This document shows, in pieces, positions 39,430 through 51,501 of a DNA stretch of 64,000 bases. The stretch is from Serratia quinivorans (GTDB taxonomy: Bacteria; Pseudomonadota; Gammaproteobacteria; Enterobacterales; Enterobacteriaceae), in NCBI RefSeq assembly GCF_946227985.1, contig NZ_CAMKGL010000003.1, forward strand, positions 62,001 through 126,000, in the 5' to 3' direction. Every line of letters starts with the position of its first letter. Position 1 is the first letter of the stretch. The notes below the pieces were generated by a model, which searched no databases, was not told where the DNA came from, and was given only the letters and a program-made list of their open reading frames with translations. Position numbers and translations under genes: made by a program.

Positions 39430-40841
39430 AGCGCCGGTTGCACCATAAACTGGCCGGCGCTGCCGCGATCCGCCATCTCCAGCGTCTGGCTGTAAAACAG
39501 GAACGGGAAATGTTCCGAGGTGGACTGGTTGAAATAAACCAGCAGCTCGACGTCACCGTCGACCCATACCGTGTCCTTCCAGCCGCGATCTTCCGCCATC
39601 GGCTGCGCACCGTTGACCCGCTTCACCAGGAAGCGTACGCCCTGAATATGGAATGCCTGCGGCGTATCCGCATGGATATTCCAGCGTTCCCAACTGCCCT
39701 GCTGGGTTTGTACATCGATACGGTTCATGTCCCAGATAGCCCCGTTGATCCCGGCCTGGCTATCGCCCAGACGGAATTCACGGGTGCGGCTGACGCTGCC
39801 GTCCAGCAGTTCATCCGCCAGCAGGCGCATTGGCAGGTTATCGGTCACCAGCGGCAACAACCCGGTCGGTTTCAGCGTCAGAACCTGGGTAGAAACCAGG
39901 ATGCTCGAAGGCTCAATCAGGCCACGCAGGCGATCCATAATGCCCGCAGCTTCACCGGCACTGATCGTCACCTCATCGCCCTTCGACATATCGATCAACA
40001 CTTCACGACGCTCACCCGGTGCCAGTGAAAGCTGTTGTACCGCTACCGGAGCCGGCAGGAAACCCTGATCGCTGGCAATCACATTTAACGGCCGACCGTC
40101 ACTCAGTTGCAGCATGTAGCGACGTGAGTTGGAAGCATTGAGCAGACGCAGGCGTACCCAACCGCGCGACACTTCGACATAAGGGTTTTGCACGCCGTTA
40201 ACCAACAGCGTATCGCCGATAAAGCCGCCCTGCGACGGGGGGGCGTATTCCGGTGTGCCGAAGTTATCCAGTCGCTTGTCCTGAATGATCAACGGGAAAT
40301 CATCGACGCCATAGTGGTTAGGCAGCGGCAATGCCTTGCTGACTTCATCTTCGACCAGCCACAGCCCGGCCAGGCCGTTGTAAACATGCGGTGCCATGCG
40401 GTTGGGGGTACTGGCGTGATACCAGCAGGTGGCGGCACTCTGACGGATAGGCAGCACCGGCGACCAGTCAACGTTAGGAGACATCATGCGCGGCGCGCCA
40501 CCCATCAGGGTTCCCGGCACCTGCAGACCGCTGATGGTCATCGCCACCGGCTCTGGCAGGCGGTTGCTGTAGATCAGCTTGACGTCATCACCGTTGTAAA
40601 CCCGCACCGTCGGCCCAAGGTACATGCCGTTAATGCCCCACACCGACGTCTTGCGGTTATCCATAAATGCCCAATGGGCGCGCTGCAAGGTTAAAAACAG
40701 CGGCTGACCGCGGCGGGACTCCAGCAGCGGGGGAATAGGTAATGGGGTCTGCATTCCGCTCGCCTCAGCCCTCAGCGGCACGGCTCCTGCGCACAGCGCC
40801 AAGCCCGATGCCTGAATAAACTGACGTCGACTGAGTGACAT
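39426..40841 (-). CDS. ftsP: Cell-division protein FtsP (SufI), Tat-exported cupredoxin-like
   Basis: This 471-residue multicopper-oxidase-like protein starts with a twin-arginine signal (MSLSRRQFIQASGLALCAGA). Three cupredoxin domains follow, lacking the full set of copper ligands, as in E. coli FtsP, a periplasmic protein that stabilises the divisome under stress. Typical motifs include MYLGPTVRVYNGD and WYHASTPNRMAPHVYNGLAGLW. It follows plsC in the same orientation, as in E. coli. Confidence 0.93.
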   Translation of the reverse strand: MSLSRRQFIQASGLALCAGAVPLRAEASGMQTPLPIPPLLESRRGQPLFLTLQRAHWAFMDNRKTSVWGINGMYLGPTVRVYNGDDVKLIYSNRLPEPVAMTISGLQVPGTLMGGAPRMMSPNVDWSPVLPIRQSAATCWYHASTPNRMAPHVYNGLAGLWLVEDEVSKALPLPNHYGVDDFPLIIQDKRLDNFGTPEYAPPSQGGFIGDTLLVNGVQNPYVEVSRGWVRLRLLNASNSRRYMLQLSDGRPLNVIASDQGFLPAPVAVQQLSLAPGERREVLIDMSKGDEVTISAGEAAGIMDRLRGLIEPSSILVSTQVLTLKPTGLLPLVTDNLPMRLLADELLDGSVSRTREFRLGDSQAGINGAIWDMNRIDVQTQQGSWERWNIHADTPQAFHIQGVRFLVKRVNGAQPMAEDRGWKDTVWVDGDVELLVYFNQSTSEHFPFLFYSQTLEMADRGSAGQFMVQPAL

Positions 40842-40882
40842 ATTTTCTCCATGAAAAGCAATGACTAAACCGTGTGCAAAGA

Positions 40883-40917
40883 CTGGGCTCCTGTTAATCA
40901 GATTAGCAGGAGCCCAG
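40883..40917. terminator. Long hairpin between plsC and ftsP
   Basis: CTGGGCTCCTG and CAGGAGCCCAG form a perfect 11-bp stem, with TAAT/ATTA pairing inside the loop. The pyrimidine run on the minus strand is weak, so it may act as an attenuator or mRNA stabiliser. Confidence 0.55.
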
Positions 40918-40973
40918 GCGTTAACGGCGTTTTACGCCGTTTAAAAGTTCATTCTTTGAAGCCGGTAGGAATA

Positions 40974-41711
40974 TTATTTTCCGGCTGCATTGCGCTGGGC
41001 AACTTCTGCGTCCAGCTCGGCGATTTTCGCCAGCATCAGCGCATGGCAATGGGCTGCCAGCTCACGCACATTTTCTCTACCGTAATTACTGATATCGATC
41101 GGTTCCATCACTTCTACGATCGCATGACCGTTATCCCAACGATTAAGATTAATTTTACCGCTGGTGGTGGAAACGCAGATCGGAACAATCGGCACCCCGG
41201 CAGCGATTGCCGCGTGAAATGCGCCGGTTTTAAACGGCATCAACCCGCGCCCGCGGCTGCGGGTACCTTCAGGAAACATCCAGACCGATATATCACGTTT
41301 TTTAAACTGTTCAGCCACCTGGGCAATGGTACCGTGCGCCTTGGCGCGATTATCCCGGTCAATCAGCAAGTTACCGGTCACCCAATACAGCGGGCCGAAG
41401 AACGGGACCCACAGCAGGCTTTTTTTACCCACGGTCACGGTGCGCGGCTGCACCGCTTTGGCGGCCGTTACCATATCGTAGTTATTCTGGTGGTTGGCAA
41501 TATAAATGCAGTTGCCGTTTTTGGCCGCATCGGCCGGCACCCGGACTTCAACTTTCAGACCAAATAACCCGGACAGGCGGCCAAACAAATGACCGAACGT
41601 CGCCACATGGCGGGGATCACGGGGGCGGAATACCAAACAGTAAATAGAACCGAAAATGCACACCAGAAGACAATACAGAGTGGCGAGCACGGCACGTAAA
41701 ATTAATAACAT
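40974..41711 (-). CDS. plsC: 1-acyl-sn-glycerol-3-phosphate acyltransferase
   Basis: This 245-residue inner-membrane enzyme makes phosphatidic acid from lysophosphatidic acid. It has the acyltransferase motifs NHQNNYD (H-x4-D) and FPEGTRSRGRG, an N-terminal membrane anchor and the same length as E. coli PlsC. The ATG at 41711 (MLLILRAVLATLYC) is preferred over an upstream start inside ERIC-adjacent DNA. It is essential in E. coli. Confidence 0.95.
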   Translation of the reverse strand: MLLILRAVLATLYCLLVCIFGSIYCLVFRPRDPRHVATFGHLFGRLSGLFGLKVEVRVPADAAKNGNCIYIANHQNNYDMVTAAKAVQPRTVTVGKKSLLWVPFFGPLYWVTGNLLIDRDNRAKAHGTIAQVAEQFKKRDISVWMFPEGTRSRGRGLMPFKTGAFHAAIAAGVPIVPICVSTTSGKINLNRWDNGHAIVEVMEPIDISNYGRENVRELAAHCHALMLAKIAELDAEVAQRNAAGK

Positions 41712-41765
41712 AACAACCTCATTAGCACACTGCCGACGCAACCTGAAACGCTGCGCAGATCCCTT

Positions 41766-41892
41766 TATCCCCTTCATACTTGAAGCTGCATCTGTGTTGG
41801 CTGCGTCCGCGCACCCCGGTCACTTAGTTTACTAAGCTCCTGGGGATTTACCGCCTTGCCACCTTGGTGCAACTCCAATTATTTTGGGTAAA
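41766..41892. repeat. ERIC element upstream of plsC
   Basis: This 127-base element is in the opposite orientation to the other copies. It contains CACCCCGGTCACTTAGTTTACTAAGCTCCTGGGGATTTAC in pieces matching both ERIC primer cores, starts near TATCCCCTTCATACTTGAAG and ends TTTTGGGTAAA. It lies 55 bases before plsC and may form part of its leader RNA. The rest of the plsC-parC gap holds only the palindrome at 42030-42051. Confidence 0.92.
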
Positions 41893-42029
41893 TTCATTCT
41901 TTGATTGCAGGGTTCGAAAACCTGCCCCGCCTTTTTTGCTATTTTCCCGCCGGTCGACGAAACGCACAATAATTTTATGCCGGGAAATGTTAACTATTTG
42001 AAAATAATTGCCGGTGGTGGGAAATAAAG

Positions 42030-42051
42030 CGGGCGCAGCATGCTGCGCCCG
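42030..42051. repeat. Perfect palindrome after parC
   Basis: The core GGGCGCAGCATGCTGCGCCC is a perfect 20-bp palindrome, extended by one C/G pair on each side. On the minus strand it is followed by GCTTTATTT, so it may end parC transcription. The core resembles the REP-like elements at 29295 and 62463 but lacks GTAG. Confidence 0.65.
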
Positions 42052-42075
42052 TGGGGTTATCCAGCCTTCACAGGC

Positions 42076-44349
42076 TTATTCTTCGCTGTCACCGGTAGGC
42101 GCACGTGCCGGGGCATCAACCTCTACGCGGTCGATTCGCTGCAGGCCACGTGGCAGTGAGGTGCCTTTACGGCCACGTTCCGCACGGAACTTCTGCAAAT
42201 CTTCCGGACGCAGCGTCAATTTGCGTTTACCCACGTGCAGGGTCACAGAGGTCTGCGGCGGCAGCACGAACAGCCATGCCAGTTTGTCTTCACCGGATGC
42301 GGCCTGTGCCGACGGGATGGAGACAATCTTGTTGCCCTTGCCTTTCGACAGTTGCGGCAGGTCGGCAACCGGGAAGAACAACATGCGCCCGGCGGCAGTG
42401 ATCGACAGCAGCATGTCATCGTCACCGTGGATCTCCATCGGCGCCAGCGCTTTGGCGTTATCCGGCAGAGTAATCATCACCTTACCGGCACGGTTACGCG
42501 CCACCAGATCGTTGAAGGTACAGACAAAGCCATAACCGGCATCGGAAGCCATCAGCAACTTCTGGTCGTCCGCAGCCATCAGCACCTGCTCAATGGTCGC
42601 GCCCGGCGGTGGCGTCAGCTTGCCGGTCAACGGCTCGCCCTGCCCACGTGCCGAAGGCAGCGTCAGCGGATCCAGCGCGTAGCTGCGCCCGGTGGAGTCG
42701 ATAAACACCACCGGCTGGTTGGTCTTGCCGCGTGCCGCACTGCGGAAGCTGTCACCGGCCTTATAGCTCAGGCCACTTGGATCGATATCATGGCCCTTGG
42801 CGCTGCGCACCCAGCCCATTTCAGACAGCACGATAGTCACCGGCTCCGACGGCACAAAGTCGTGCTCGCTCATCGCCTTGGCTTCTGCACGCTCGGTAAT
42901 CGGCGAGCGACGATCGTCGCCGTAGGCCTGCGCATCGGCCTGGATCTCTTTTTTGATCAGGGTGTTCAGCTTGCGCTCGGAGGCCAACAGCGCCTGCAGT
43001 TGATCGCGCTCTTTGGCTAACTCATCCTGCTCACCGCGGATCTTGAACTCTTCCAGCTTCGCCAAATGGCGCAGTTTCAGTTCGAGGATCGCTTCGGCCT
43101 GAGTATCTGAAATGCCAAAGCGCTGCATCAGCACCGGTTTGGGTTCGTCCTCGCTACGGATGATGTGGATCACTTCATCGATATTGAGGAACGCCACCAG
43201 CAAACCTTCCAGGATGTGCAGGCGTTTCAGGACTTTTTCCAGACGGTAGTTCAGGCGGCGACGCACCGTATCGCGGCGGAATGCCAGCCACTCGGTGAGG
43301 ATTTCCACCAGCCCTTTCACCTGTGGGCGGTTGTCCAGACCAATCATGTTCATGTTGATGCGGTAGCTGCGTTCCAGATCGGTCGTGGCAAACAGGTGAT
43401 TCATCACCTGATCGAGATCGATTCGATTGGAGCGCGGCACAATCACCAGCCGCGTTGGGTTTTCGTGATCGGATTCATCACGCAAGTCTTCAACCATCGG
43501 CAGCTTTTTGGCACGCATCTGGCTGGCAATCTGTTCCAGCACCTTGGCACCGGAAACCTGGTGCGGCAAGGCGGTGATCACCGCACTGCCGTCTTCTTTA
43601 CTCCAGACGGCGCGCATGCGTACCGAGCCACGACCGTTCTGATAAATTTTGCGGATTTCTTCACGCGGGGTAATGATCTCGGCTTCGGTCGGGTAATCCG
43701 GGCCCTGTACGAACTCGAGCAACTCTTCCAGCGAAGCGCCGGGCTTGTCGATCAACGCCACCGCAGCGGCGGCCACTTCACGCACGTTATGCGGCGGAAT
43801 ATCGGTCGCCATACCCACGGCAATACCGGTGGTGCCGTTCAGCAGGATGTTTGGCAGGCGGGCCGGCAACATCTTCGGCTCCTGCATGGTACCGTCAAAG
43901 TTCGGCACCCAGTCAACGGTGCCCTGGCCCAATTCGGCCAGCAGCACTTCCGCATATTTGGACAGGCGGGATTCGGTATAACGCATCGCGGCGAAGGATT
44001 TCGGATCATCCGGCGCCCCCCAGTTCCCCTGGCCGTCTACCAGCGGATAGCGATAAGAGAATGGCTGCGCCATCAACACCATGGCTTCATAGCAGGCACT
44101 GTCGCCGTGCGGATGATATTTACCCAGCACGTCACCCACGGTACGGGCAGATTTCTTGAATTTGGCGCTGTTATTCAGCCCCAGCTCAGACATGGCGTAG
44201 ATGATGCGGCGTTGTACCGGCTTCAAACCGTCACCAATGTACGGCAACGCCCGATCCATGATGACGTACATGGAATAGTTCAGATAGGCGTTTTCAGTGA
44301 ATGTGTGCAGCGGTAAACGCTCTACACCGTCATGAGTCAGATCACTCAT
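42076..44349 (-). CDS. parC: DNA topoisomerase IV subunit A
   Basis: This 757-residue type IIA topoisomerase subunit decatenates daughter chromosomes with ParE. The catalytic Tyr is in AAMRYTESR (Tyr124 here, Tyr120 in E. coli). The quinolone-resistance region reads [12 protein letters not shown], with the susceptible-type Ser and Glu at the positions equivalent to E. coli Ser80 and Glu84. The C-terminal beta-pinwheel repeats ([23 protein letters not shown]) are intact. Confidence 0.97.
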   Translation of the reverse strand: MSDLTHDGVERLPLHTFTENAYLNYSMYVIMDRALPYIGDGLKPVQRRIIYAMSELGLNNSAKFKKSARTVGDVLGKYHPHGDSACYEAMVLMAQPFSYRYPLVDGQGNWGAPDDPKSFAAMRYTESRLSKYAEVLLAELGQGTVDWVPNFDGTMQEPKMLPARLPNILLNGTTGIAVGMATDIPPHNVREVAAAAVALIDKPGASLEELLEFVQGPDYPTEAEIITPREEIRKIYQNGRGSVRMRAVWSKEDGSAVITALPHQVSGAKVLEQIASQMRAKKLPMVEDLRDESDHENPTRLVIVPRSNRIDLDQVMNHLFATTDLERSYRINMNMIGLDNRPQVKGLVEILTEWLAFRRDTVRRRLNYRLEKVLKRLHILEGLLVAFLNIDEVIHIIRSEDEPKPVLMQRFGISDTQAEAILELKLRHLAKLEEFKIRGEQDELAKERDQLQALLASERKLNTLIKKEIQADAQAYGDDRRSPITERAEAKAMSEHDFVPSEPVTIVLSEMGWVRSAKGHDIDPSGLSYKAGDSFRSAARGKTNQPVVFIDSTGRSYALDPLTLPSARGQGEPLTGKLTPPPGATIEQVLMAADDQKLLMASDAGYGFVCTFNDLVARNRAGKVMITLPDNAKALAPMEIHGDDDMLLSITAAGRMLFFPVADLPQLSKGKGNKIVSIPSAQAASGEDKLAWLFVLPPQTSVTLHVGKRKLTLRPEDLQKFRAERGRKGTSLPRGLQRIDRVEVDAPARAPTGDSEE

Positions 44350-44665
44350 TACTCAATTATCCTCAGACCGTGGCTTGGCAATCCCTGGACGACAAAGGGT
44401 TGATTCTGTCCGCGATAGTAACTCATCAGCGGGGTGGCTGTCACAGATGGCGCAGCAATCGTCCGGTGTCGCGGGTTCATCGGCCGATTTTATGCAAAAT
44501 TTCGCTATCCCACGGCGCATTTATTGACTCACAGTCAACACTGTTGTGCGCTGGATCCCATTTTTACTTACATTGCTAAGCATTACACTTCCTGTCAGCG
44601 AAATGTTTTCCGCCCTCTGGTGCAGAAGACATCACATATTTTAACTCTCACAGGTGCCGTGAAAG
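44350..44665. other. Divergent parC-mdaB intergenic region
   Basis: This 316-base gap has no convincing gene, and only poor promoter matches for either side could be seen. It must hold the start signals for parC (leftward) and mdaB (rightward). Confidence 0.5.
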
Positions 44666-45247
44666 ATGAGCAATGTCCTGATTATCAATGCTAAAAAACA
44701 GTTCGGTCATTCCAACGGCGAACTCAACCAAACCATGAGCGACGTGGCGGAAACCTATCTGCGCGATGTGCAACACCAGGTACAGGTGACCGTGGTCGAT
44801 GACGGTTACGACATCGACGCCGAAGTGCAAAAATATCTGTGGGCCGACGTGGTGATTTATCAGATGCCAGGCTGGTGGATGGGCGAGCCGTGGATCCTGA
44901 AAAAATACATCGATGAAGTGTTCACCGCCGGGCATGGCAGCCTGTATGCCAGCGATGGCCGCACCCGCTCCGACGCCGGTAAGAAATACGGTTCCGGTGG
45001 CCTGATCCAGGGTAAAAAGTACATGCTGAGCCTGACCTGGAACGCCCCGCTGGAAGCCTTTACCGACCCGGAACAGTTCTTCCACGGTGTCGGTGTTGAC
45101 GGCGTGTATCTGCACTTCCACAAGGCCAATGAGTTCCTGGGTATGGAAGCACTGCCGACCTTTATCTGTAATGACGTGATTAAACAACCGAATATCGACA
45201 GCGACATCGCACGTTATCGCGAGCATCTGGCCGAAATTTTTGCTTAA
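44666..45247 (+). CDS. mdaB: NADPH:quinone oxidoreductase MdaB
   Basis: This 193-residue flavodoxin-fold protein reduces quinones with two electrons, limiting oxidative stress. The FMN-binding NAKKQFGHSNGELNQTM start and the conserved YQMPGWWMGEPWILKKYIDEVFTAGHGSLYASDGRTR block match E. coli MdaB. The downstream quinol monooxygenase YgiN works on the same quinone cycle. Confidence 0.94.
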   Translation: MSNVLIINAKKQFGHSNGELNQTMSDVAETYLRDVQHQVQVTVVDDGYDIDAEVQKYLWADVVIYQMPGWWMGEPWILKKYIDEVFTAGHGSLYASDGRTRSDAGKKYGSGGLIQGKKYMLSLTWNAPLEAFTDPEQFFHGVGVDGVYLHFHKANEFLGMEALPTFICNDVIKQPNIDSDIARYREHLAEIFA

Positions 45248-45256
45248 CTGATACGA

Positions 45257-45384
45257 TATACCCAAAATAATTCGAGTCGCATCAAGGCGGCAAGCAAACG
45301 CACCTCCGGGAGCGTACAAGTGGTAGGTGACCGGGGTAAACGCGGGCAGCCAACACAGAGGCGGCTTGAAGTATGACGGGAATA
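45257..45384. repeat. ERIC element between mdaB and ygiN
   Basis: This 128-base element begins TATACCCAAAATAATTCGAG and ends TATGACGGGAATA, with recognisable ERIC core blocks between. It starts ten bases after the mdaB stop and ends 22 bases before ygiN, so it should be transcribed as part of the operon. Confidence 0.92.
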
Positions 45385-45406
45385 CACGTCAATCAATGAG
45401 GTACTG

Positions 45407-45715
45407 ATGATCACCGTAATTGCAGAAATCAAAACCAAACCGGGTCACCGTGAAACTGTCCTGAAGGCGATTGAGAAACTGATACCGCTGGTACTGGCAG
45501 AAGATGGCTGTAGTGAATATACGCCCATGATCGACAGCCACACCCAGGCACCCTGGCAAAAACTGTCGCCGGACTCGGTGTTTATGCTGGAAAAATGGGC
45601 CAGCCAGGCGCACCTGGAAAAACATCTGGATATCGCTCACATGCATCGGCATCGCGACACCATCAAGGACAGCGTACTGGGCGTGACCATTCACGTACTG
45701 GGTAACGCACTTTAA
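45407..45715 (+). CDS. ygiN: Quinol monooxygenase YgiN
   Basis: This 102-residue protein of the antibiotic-biosynthesis-monooxygenase (ABM) fold starts MITVIAEIKTKPGHRETVLKAI and has the family Glu/His-rich C-terminus (HLDIAHMHRHRDTIKDSVLG). E. coli YgiN oxidises menadiol to menadione and so completes a redox cycle with MdaB. GAGG precedes the ATG by five bases. Confidence 0.93.
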   Translation: MITVIAEIKTKPGHRETVLKAIEKLIPLVLAEDGCSEYTPMIDSHTQAPWQKLSPDSVFMLEKWASQAHLEKHLDIAHMHRHRDTIKDSVLGVTIHVLGNAL

Positions 45716-45728
45716 TACCTGTCGCTCT

Positions 45729-46625
45729 CTATAGCGTCTGCGCATCAATATGCGCACTGACGTAGTCCAGAAAACAGGTAATACGCGCCGCCAGTTGAGT
45801 ATTGCGGTAATAGACCGCATTAATCGGCTGGCGCACATCCAACGTATCCTGTTCCAGCAACGGCACCAGCCGCCCGCTACGCCGATCGTCACGGGTCATA
45901 AAATCAGCCAGCTGCACAATCCCTTCCCCCCGCAACGCCAACTGCCGCAAGGTTTCGCCGCTGGAAGCCGATAGGGTCGGCGTGATAGCAAAATGCTGTG
46001 CCTGCTGATAACGCAGCGGCCACAGATTGAGTGACTCCGGTTGGGTGAAGCCCAGCAGGCTGTGTTCTCGCAGCGCTTCGACGCTGGCCGGTGTACCGTA
46101 ACGTGCGAGGTAATCCGGGCTGGCGAGAATGCGTAAACGGCTGGCACCCAGCAGGCGCGCATGAATGGTCGAATCCCGCAGCGCGCCGATGCGGATGGCA
46201 ATATCTGTGCGTTTCTCCAGCAGATCGATGATCAGATTGTCGGTATTCAGTTCCAGCTCAATTTGCGGGTAGCTTTGGCGAAAACCCGCCACCAGCGGCA
46301 CGATCACATGCTCCATAAAGGGTGCGGCGGCATTGACCCGCAGCCTGCCGGCCGGGATCAGCCTGCGCAGCGCCATCTGCTCTTCGGCATTCTCCACCGA
46401 GTTGATAATTTCACGCGCATGGCCGAGAAAACTCTCGCCTTCTTCGGTCAGCTCCAGCCGTCGCGTGGTGCGGCGCATCAGGGTCGTATCGAGCTTTTTT
46501 TCCAACCGGCTGAGAGCACGGCTGATGCCGGAGGTGGTCTGACCGAGCTGTTCGGCTGCGGCAGTAATGGAACCGCTGTCAACAACGGTGGTAAACGCCA
46601 GTAATTCTTCGAGGGTGATTTTCAT
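45729..46625 (-). CDS. LysR-family transcriptional regulator
   Basis: This 298-residue regulator has a helix-turn-helix (GSITAAAEQLGQTTSGISRALSRLEKKLDTTLMRR, about residues 18-52) and a LysR effector domain of the DmlR/CrgA group. It lies convergently after ygiN and downstream of parE; the 3-prime ends of ygiN and this gene are 14 bases apart. No obvious target is adjacent, and its effector is unknown. Confidence 0.88.
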   Translation of the reverse strand: MKITLEELLAFTTVVDSGSITAAAEQLGQTTSGISRALSRLEKKLDTTLMRRTTRRLELTEEGESFLGHAREIINSVENAEEQMALRRLIPAGRLRVNAAAPFMEHVIVPLVAGFRQSYPQIELELNTDNLIIDLLEKRTDIAIRIGALRDSTIHARLLGASRLRILASPDYLARYGTPASVEALREHSLLGFTQPESLNLWPLRYQQAQHFAITPTLSASSGETLRQLALRGEGIVQLADFMTRDDRRSGRLVPLLEQDTLDVRQPINAVYYRNTQLAARITCFLDYVSAHIDAQTL

Positions 46626-46676
46626 GGATTCCGCCCAGAGTGGTCGGGTGCCGCACGCGGTCCCCCTGCGGGAAGA

Positions 46677-46700
46677 AGACCCGGCGGGGAAGCCGGGTCT
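46677..46700 (-). terminator. Terminator after parE
   Basis: AGACCCGGC and GCCGGGTCT form a nine-bp perfect stem around GGGGAA, between the parE stop and the LysR gene. On the minus strand a short pyrimidine run (TCTTCTTCCC) follows. Confidence 0.75.
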
Positions 46701-46721
46701 GTCAGTCTTTCGCTTGGTCTG

Positions 46722-48711
<1,990 letters not shown>

Positions 48712-48721
48712 AATCGCTAAT

Positions 48722-49306
48722 TCAGACAGCGTTTAGCCCTAAAAAATCCACAATCTGGGGGAAGTAATGCTCGAAACCGACGAAGGCGTGGTTTCCACCC
48801 GGCTCCACCGTCTGTCGACATGCGGTGTAATACGCCACCGCCAGCCCATAATCGAGAATTTCATCGCCCGTTTGTTGCAGCAACCAGATTAAATCCGGTG
48901 ACTCCAAGGGATCGATCTGCATCGTTTTCAGATCGTAAACGTGTCGAGACTCTAACACATATTGCTGGCCGGTGTAGGGGTTCTCGTTTTTGCCGAGGTA
49001 GTCAATCAGCAGCTCAAACGGCCTCACAGCAGGGTTAACCACTACCGCCGGCAGTGAAAAACACTGCGAAAGCCAGGTTGCGTAGTACCCACCCAGTGAG
49101 GAACCGACCACGCCTATCGTCTGCCCGGCGCGCTCCATCACCATGTTCTCGATCATCTCGGCCGCCTCCGCCGGGAAAACCGGCAGCTGTGGCACCAATA
49201 CCTCGATATGCGGATGATGTTCGGCCAGCCACGCCTTGAAAGACGTTGCCTTGGCCGAGAACGGCGAACTGTTAAAACCGTGCAGATAGAGCAGTGTTGA
49301 AGGCAT
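48722..49306 (-). CDS. yqiA: Esterase YqiA
   Basis: This 194-residue alpha/beta-hydrolase of the UPF0227 family has the [15 protein letters not shown] oxyanion segment and the nucleophile motif [12 protein letters not shown] (Ser at about residue 70), with the catalytic His in [12 protein letters not shown] near the end. E. coli YqiA hydrolyses short acyl esters. Its ATG overlaps the cpdA stop (TGATG), suggesting translational coupling. Confidence 0.93.
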   Translation of the reverse strand: MPSTLLYLHGFNSSPFSAKATSFKAWLAEHHPHIEVLVPQLPVFPAEAAEMIENMVMERAGQTIGVVGSSLGGYYATWLSQCFSLPAVVVNPAVRPFELLIDYLGKNENPYTGQQYVLESRHVYDLKTMQIDPLESPDLIWLLQQTGDEILDYGLAVAYYTACRQTVEPGGNHAFVGFEHYFPQIVDFLGLNAV

Positions 49307-50133
49307 CAGTACCCATCCGAATCCATGTCGGGGCGGAAATCGTCGTTTTCCAACCGGAAAACCTGCGTTTCGACGCGGCCGTCCGGCAGTAAATCAATGT
49401 AGCGCCAGCCGGGGGAAACCTCGTCGATGGTGAAATTGGTGCAGTGCGGCTTGAACTGCACGCAGGTGGACGGCGATGCCAGCAGGCGCCTGCCCTGCCA
49501 CTCCAGATCCAGCTCCTGGTGAATATGCCCGCACAGCAGGGTATTCACTTTCGGGTAACGCAGCAGCACCGCGCCCAGCATATGCGGGTTGCGCAGGCTG
49601 TGCTGATCGAGCCAGGTACAACCGGAAGGCAGCGGATGATGGTGCAGCAACATTAAGGTATAGCGCTCGGGATAGGCTTGCAGGCAGCGCTCCATCCACT
49701 CGAGCTGATAGTCGCTCAACTCGCCGTAGGGCACGCCGAAGACCTGGCTATCGAGCAACAGCACCTGCCAGTGATCGCCCACCAGTACCTGTTTTGACGG
49801 GGCAATCCCGGCGTCGGCCAGTGCGTCGACCATCGCCGGCTGAAAATCATGGTTGCCCGGCAGCCAAACGCAAGGCGCCGGCAACCGTGCAATACCTTCG
49901 GCAAAGTGCCGGTAGGCAGCCAATGAATGATCCTGAGCCAAATCACCCGTGGCGACGACCAGATCAAAATCACGCTGCTGTGCCAGGATAGCGTCCAACA
50001 CCGCGTGATAGCTGCGATAGGTATTAATGCCAAGCAAAGTCTCATTTTCGCCGGCAAAAAGGTGGGTATCTGTTATTTGCAGGATCCTGACCCTGGCCCC
50101 ACTTGCCACGGTCGGTTTAAACAGGCTTTCCAA
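49306..50133 (-). CDS. cpdA: 3-prime,5-prime-cyclic AMP phosphodiesterase
   Basis: This 275-residue calcineurin-like metallophosphoesterase degrades cAMP. Metal-binding motifs are in order: ITDTHLF (about residue 20), GDLAQDH, GNHDF and CGHIHQ. The length equals E. coli CpdA. It follows yqiB by 27 bases and overlaps yqiA. Confidence 0.95.
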   Translation of the reverse strand: MESLFKPTVASGARVRILQITDTHLFAGENETLLGINTYRSYHAVLDAILAQQRDFDLVVATGDLAQDHSLAAYRHFAEGIARLPAPCVWLPGNHDFQPAMVDALADAGIAPSKQVLVGDHWQVLLLDSQVFGVPYGELSDYQLEWMERCLQAYPERYTLMLLHHHPLPSGCTWLDQHSLRNPHMLGAVLLRYPKVNTLLCGHIHQELDLEWQGRRLLASPSTCVQFKPHCTNFTIDEVSPGWRYIDLLPDGRVETQVFRLENDDFRPDMDSDGY

Positions 50134-50160
50134 ATGGTGTCCTTTGTTATCTCAGTCTGT

Positions 50161-50586
50161 TTAACAAACCGGAACCGCCATCGCTCCATGCGCCAAACAG
50201 TAGCGCAACCAATCAGCAAGAAACTGGTTAATTTGATGCTTTTCGTCGCGTTGATGCAACTTTTTGTTCGGATAATCATAACGCGCTTTAAAGCGATAGA
50301 TCTGCTGACTTGAACACACTTCCGCAACCATCGCGTCATGATACAGCCTCACCGTCATGGCTGGCAGGCTCCAGTAGCTGACCGCCGGGACGGTCTGTTC
50401 GATGTGCACCAGCGAGGTATAGCGGGTGGATTCAATAATGGTCAGACGATAACTGGCGCCGCTCACCTGATAAGTCACCGTTTCACCCACTTCGTCATTG
50501 CGCGGCAACAAGCGGCGCAATTGCGCGAAGTTGGTTTCGCACAATCTCATCATTTCGGGGAAATCAGGGGTATAGCGCTGTTTCAT
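50161..50586 (-). CDS. yqiB: DUF1249 protein YqiB
   Basis: This 141-residue protein matches E. coli YqiB in position and length; the function is unknown. The ATG at 50586 ([23 protein letters not shown]) overlaps the nudF stop by one base (TAATG). The C-terminus is Cys-containing and rich in charged residues; no catalytic motif is seen. Confidence 0.9.
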   Translation of the reverse strand: MKQRYTPDFPEMMRLCETNFAQLRRLLPRNDEVGETVTYQVSGASYRLTIIESTRYTSLVHIEQTVPAVSYWSLPAMTVRLYHDAMVAEVCSSQQIYRFKARYDYPNKKLHQRDEKHQINQFLADWLRYCLAHGAMAVPVC

Positions 50587-51218
50587 TAATTGGCCCACTC
50601 TTTTCTTAACGATTCATGGTGCAACGCCAGCCACTGCAATGCAATCACTGATGCTGCGTTATCAATCGCGCCCTCTTCAACCCAGCGGTAAGCCTGTTCG
50701 CGGCTGACCACATGGACCCGGATATCTTCATGCTCGTCGATCAGTCCATGGATGCCAACCGCGGTCGTCGCGTCCACTTCGCCCACCATAATTGACAAGC
50801 GCTCGCTGGTGCCGCCAGGGCTGGCCAGGTAGCTCAGCACCGGCTTGCACCGCCCGATCTCGACGCCGGCTTCTTCCTGCGCTTCACGGCGGCACACATC
50901 TTCAACGCTCTCGCCGGTTTCGATCATACCCGCCACCATTTCCAGTAGCCAGGGTGAGTTACTGGAATCGATCGCAGCGATCCGCAGTTGTTCAATCAGC
51001 ACCACCTCGTCGCGCACCGGGTCATAGGGAAGTAACACCGCGGCATGCCCACGCTCAAAAATTTCACGTTTAATTTCGGGGCTCATTCCACCGTTGAACA
51101 GGCGGTGGCGGAAACGATATAAATTGAGTGAAAAAAAACCGCGGTAAAGCGTCTCACGTGCAATAATTTCTACATCATTTTCATCAAGAGTAACGGGCGA
51201 CGGTTGCGAGTGGCTCAT
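50586..51218 (-). CDS. nudF: ADP-ribose pyrophosphatase
   Basis: This 210-residue Nudix hydrolase splits ADP-ribose into AMP and ribose 5-phosphate. The Nudix box is complete: [22 protein letters not shown] (about residues 95-117), with the ADP-ribose-type loop GGTSER downstream. The ATG at 51218 (MSHSQPSPV) follows AGGAG; an ATG at 51236 is upstream of that site. It is first in the operon, divergent from tolC. Confidence 0.94.
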   Translation of the reverse strand: MSHSQPSPVTLDENDVEIIARETLYRGFFSLNLYRFRHRLFNGGMSPEIKREIFERGHAAVLLPYDPVRDEVVLIEQLRIAAIDSSNSPWLLEMVAGMIETGESVEDVCRREAQEEAGVEIGRCKPVLSYLASPGGTSERLSIMVGEVDATTAVGIHGLIDEHEDIRVHVVSREQAYRWVEEGAIDNAASVIALQWLALHHESLRKEWAN

Positions 51219-51501
51219 AAGTGAATTCTCCTGCATGAGTATGCCGATAAAATAAACAGTTTTGATGACAGAAACGGCGGGATAATCTTCCGCGGCTTTA
51301 TGATAGATTGTGAGCCATGATATCAGGTGTGACGTGTGCGACCAGTTGAACTAAGGTAAACAGGCGGCCTGAAAGGTAAAAGTTACGCGAGATGGCACAT
51401 TCAGCCAACTCAGGCGTACAGCAGACTCTGCTAGAATCGGCAACTATTTCGTCTATCGTCAGCGCTAACATAGCAATATTGCTGCACAACAAGGAATGCA
51501 A

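Noticed and set aside
42030-42051. Chromosome-dimer resolution (dif-like) site
   Set aside because: It is a simple perfect palindrome of a REP-like type and does not resemble the 28-bp XerCD site.
51298-51501. 67-codon minus-strand frame in the nudF-tolC gap
   Set aside because: It covers the tolC promoter and start, has no convincing ribosome-binding site and no recognisable protein features.
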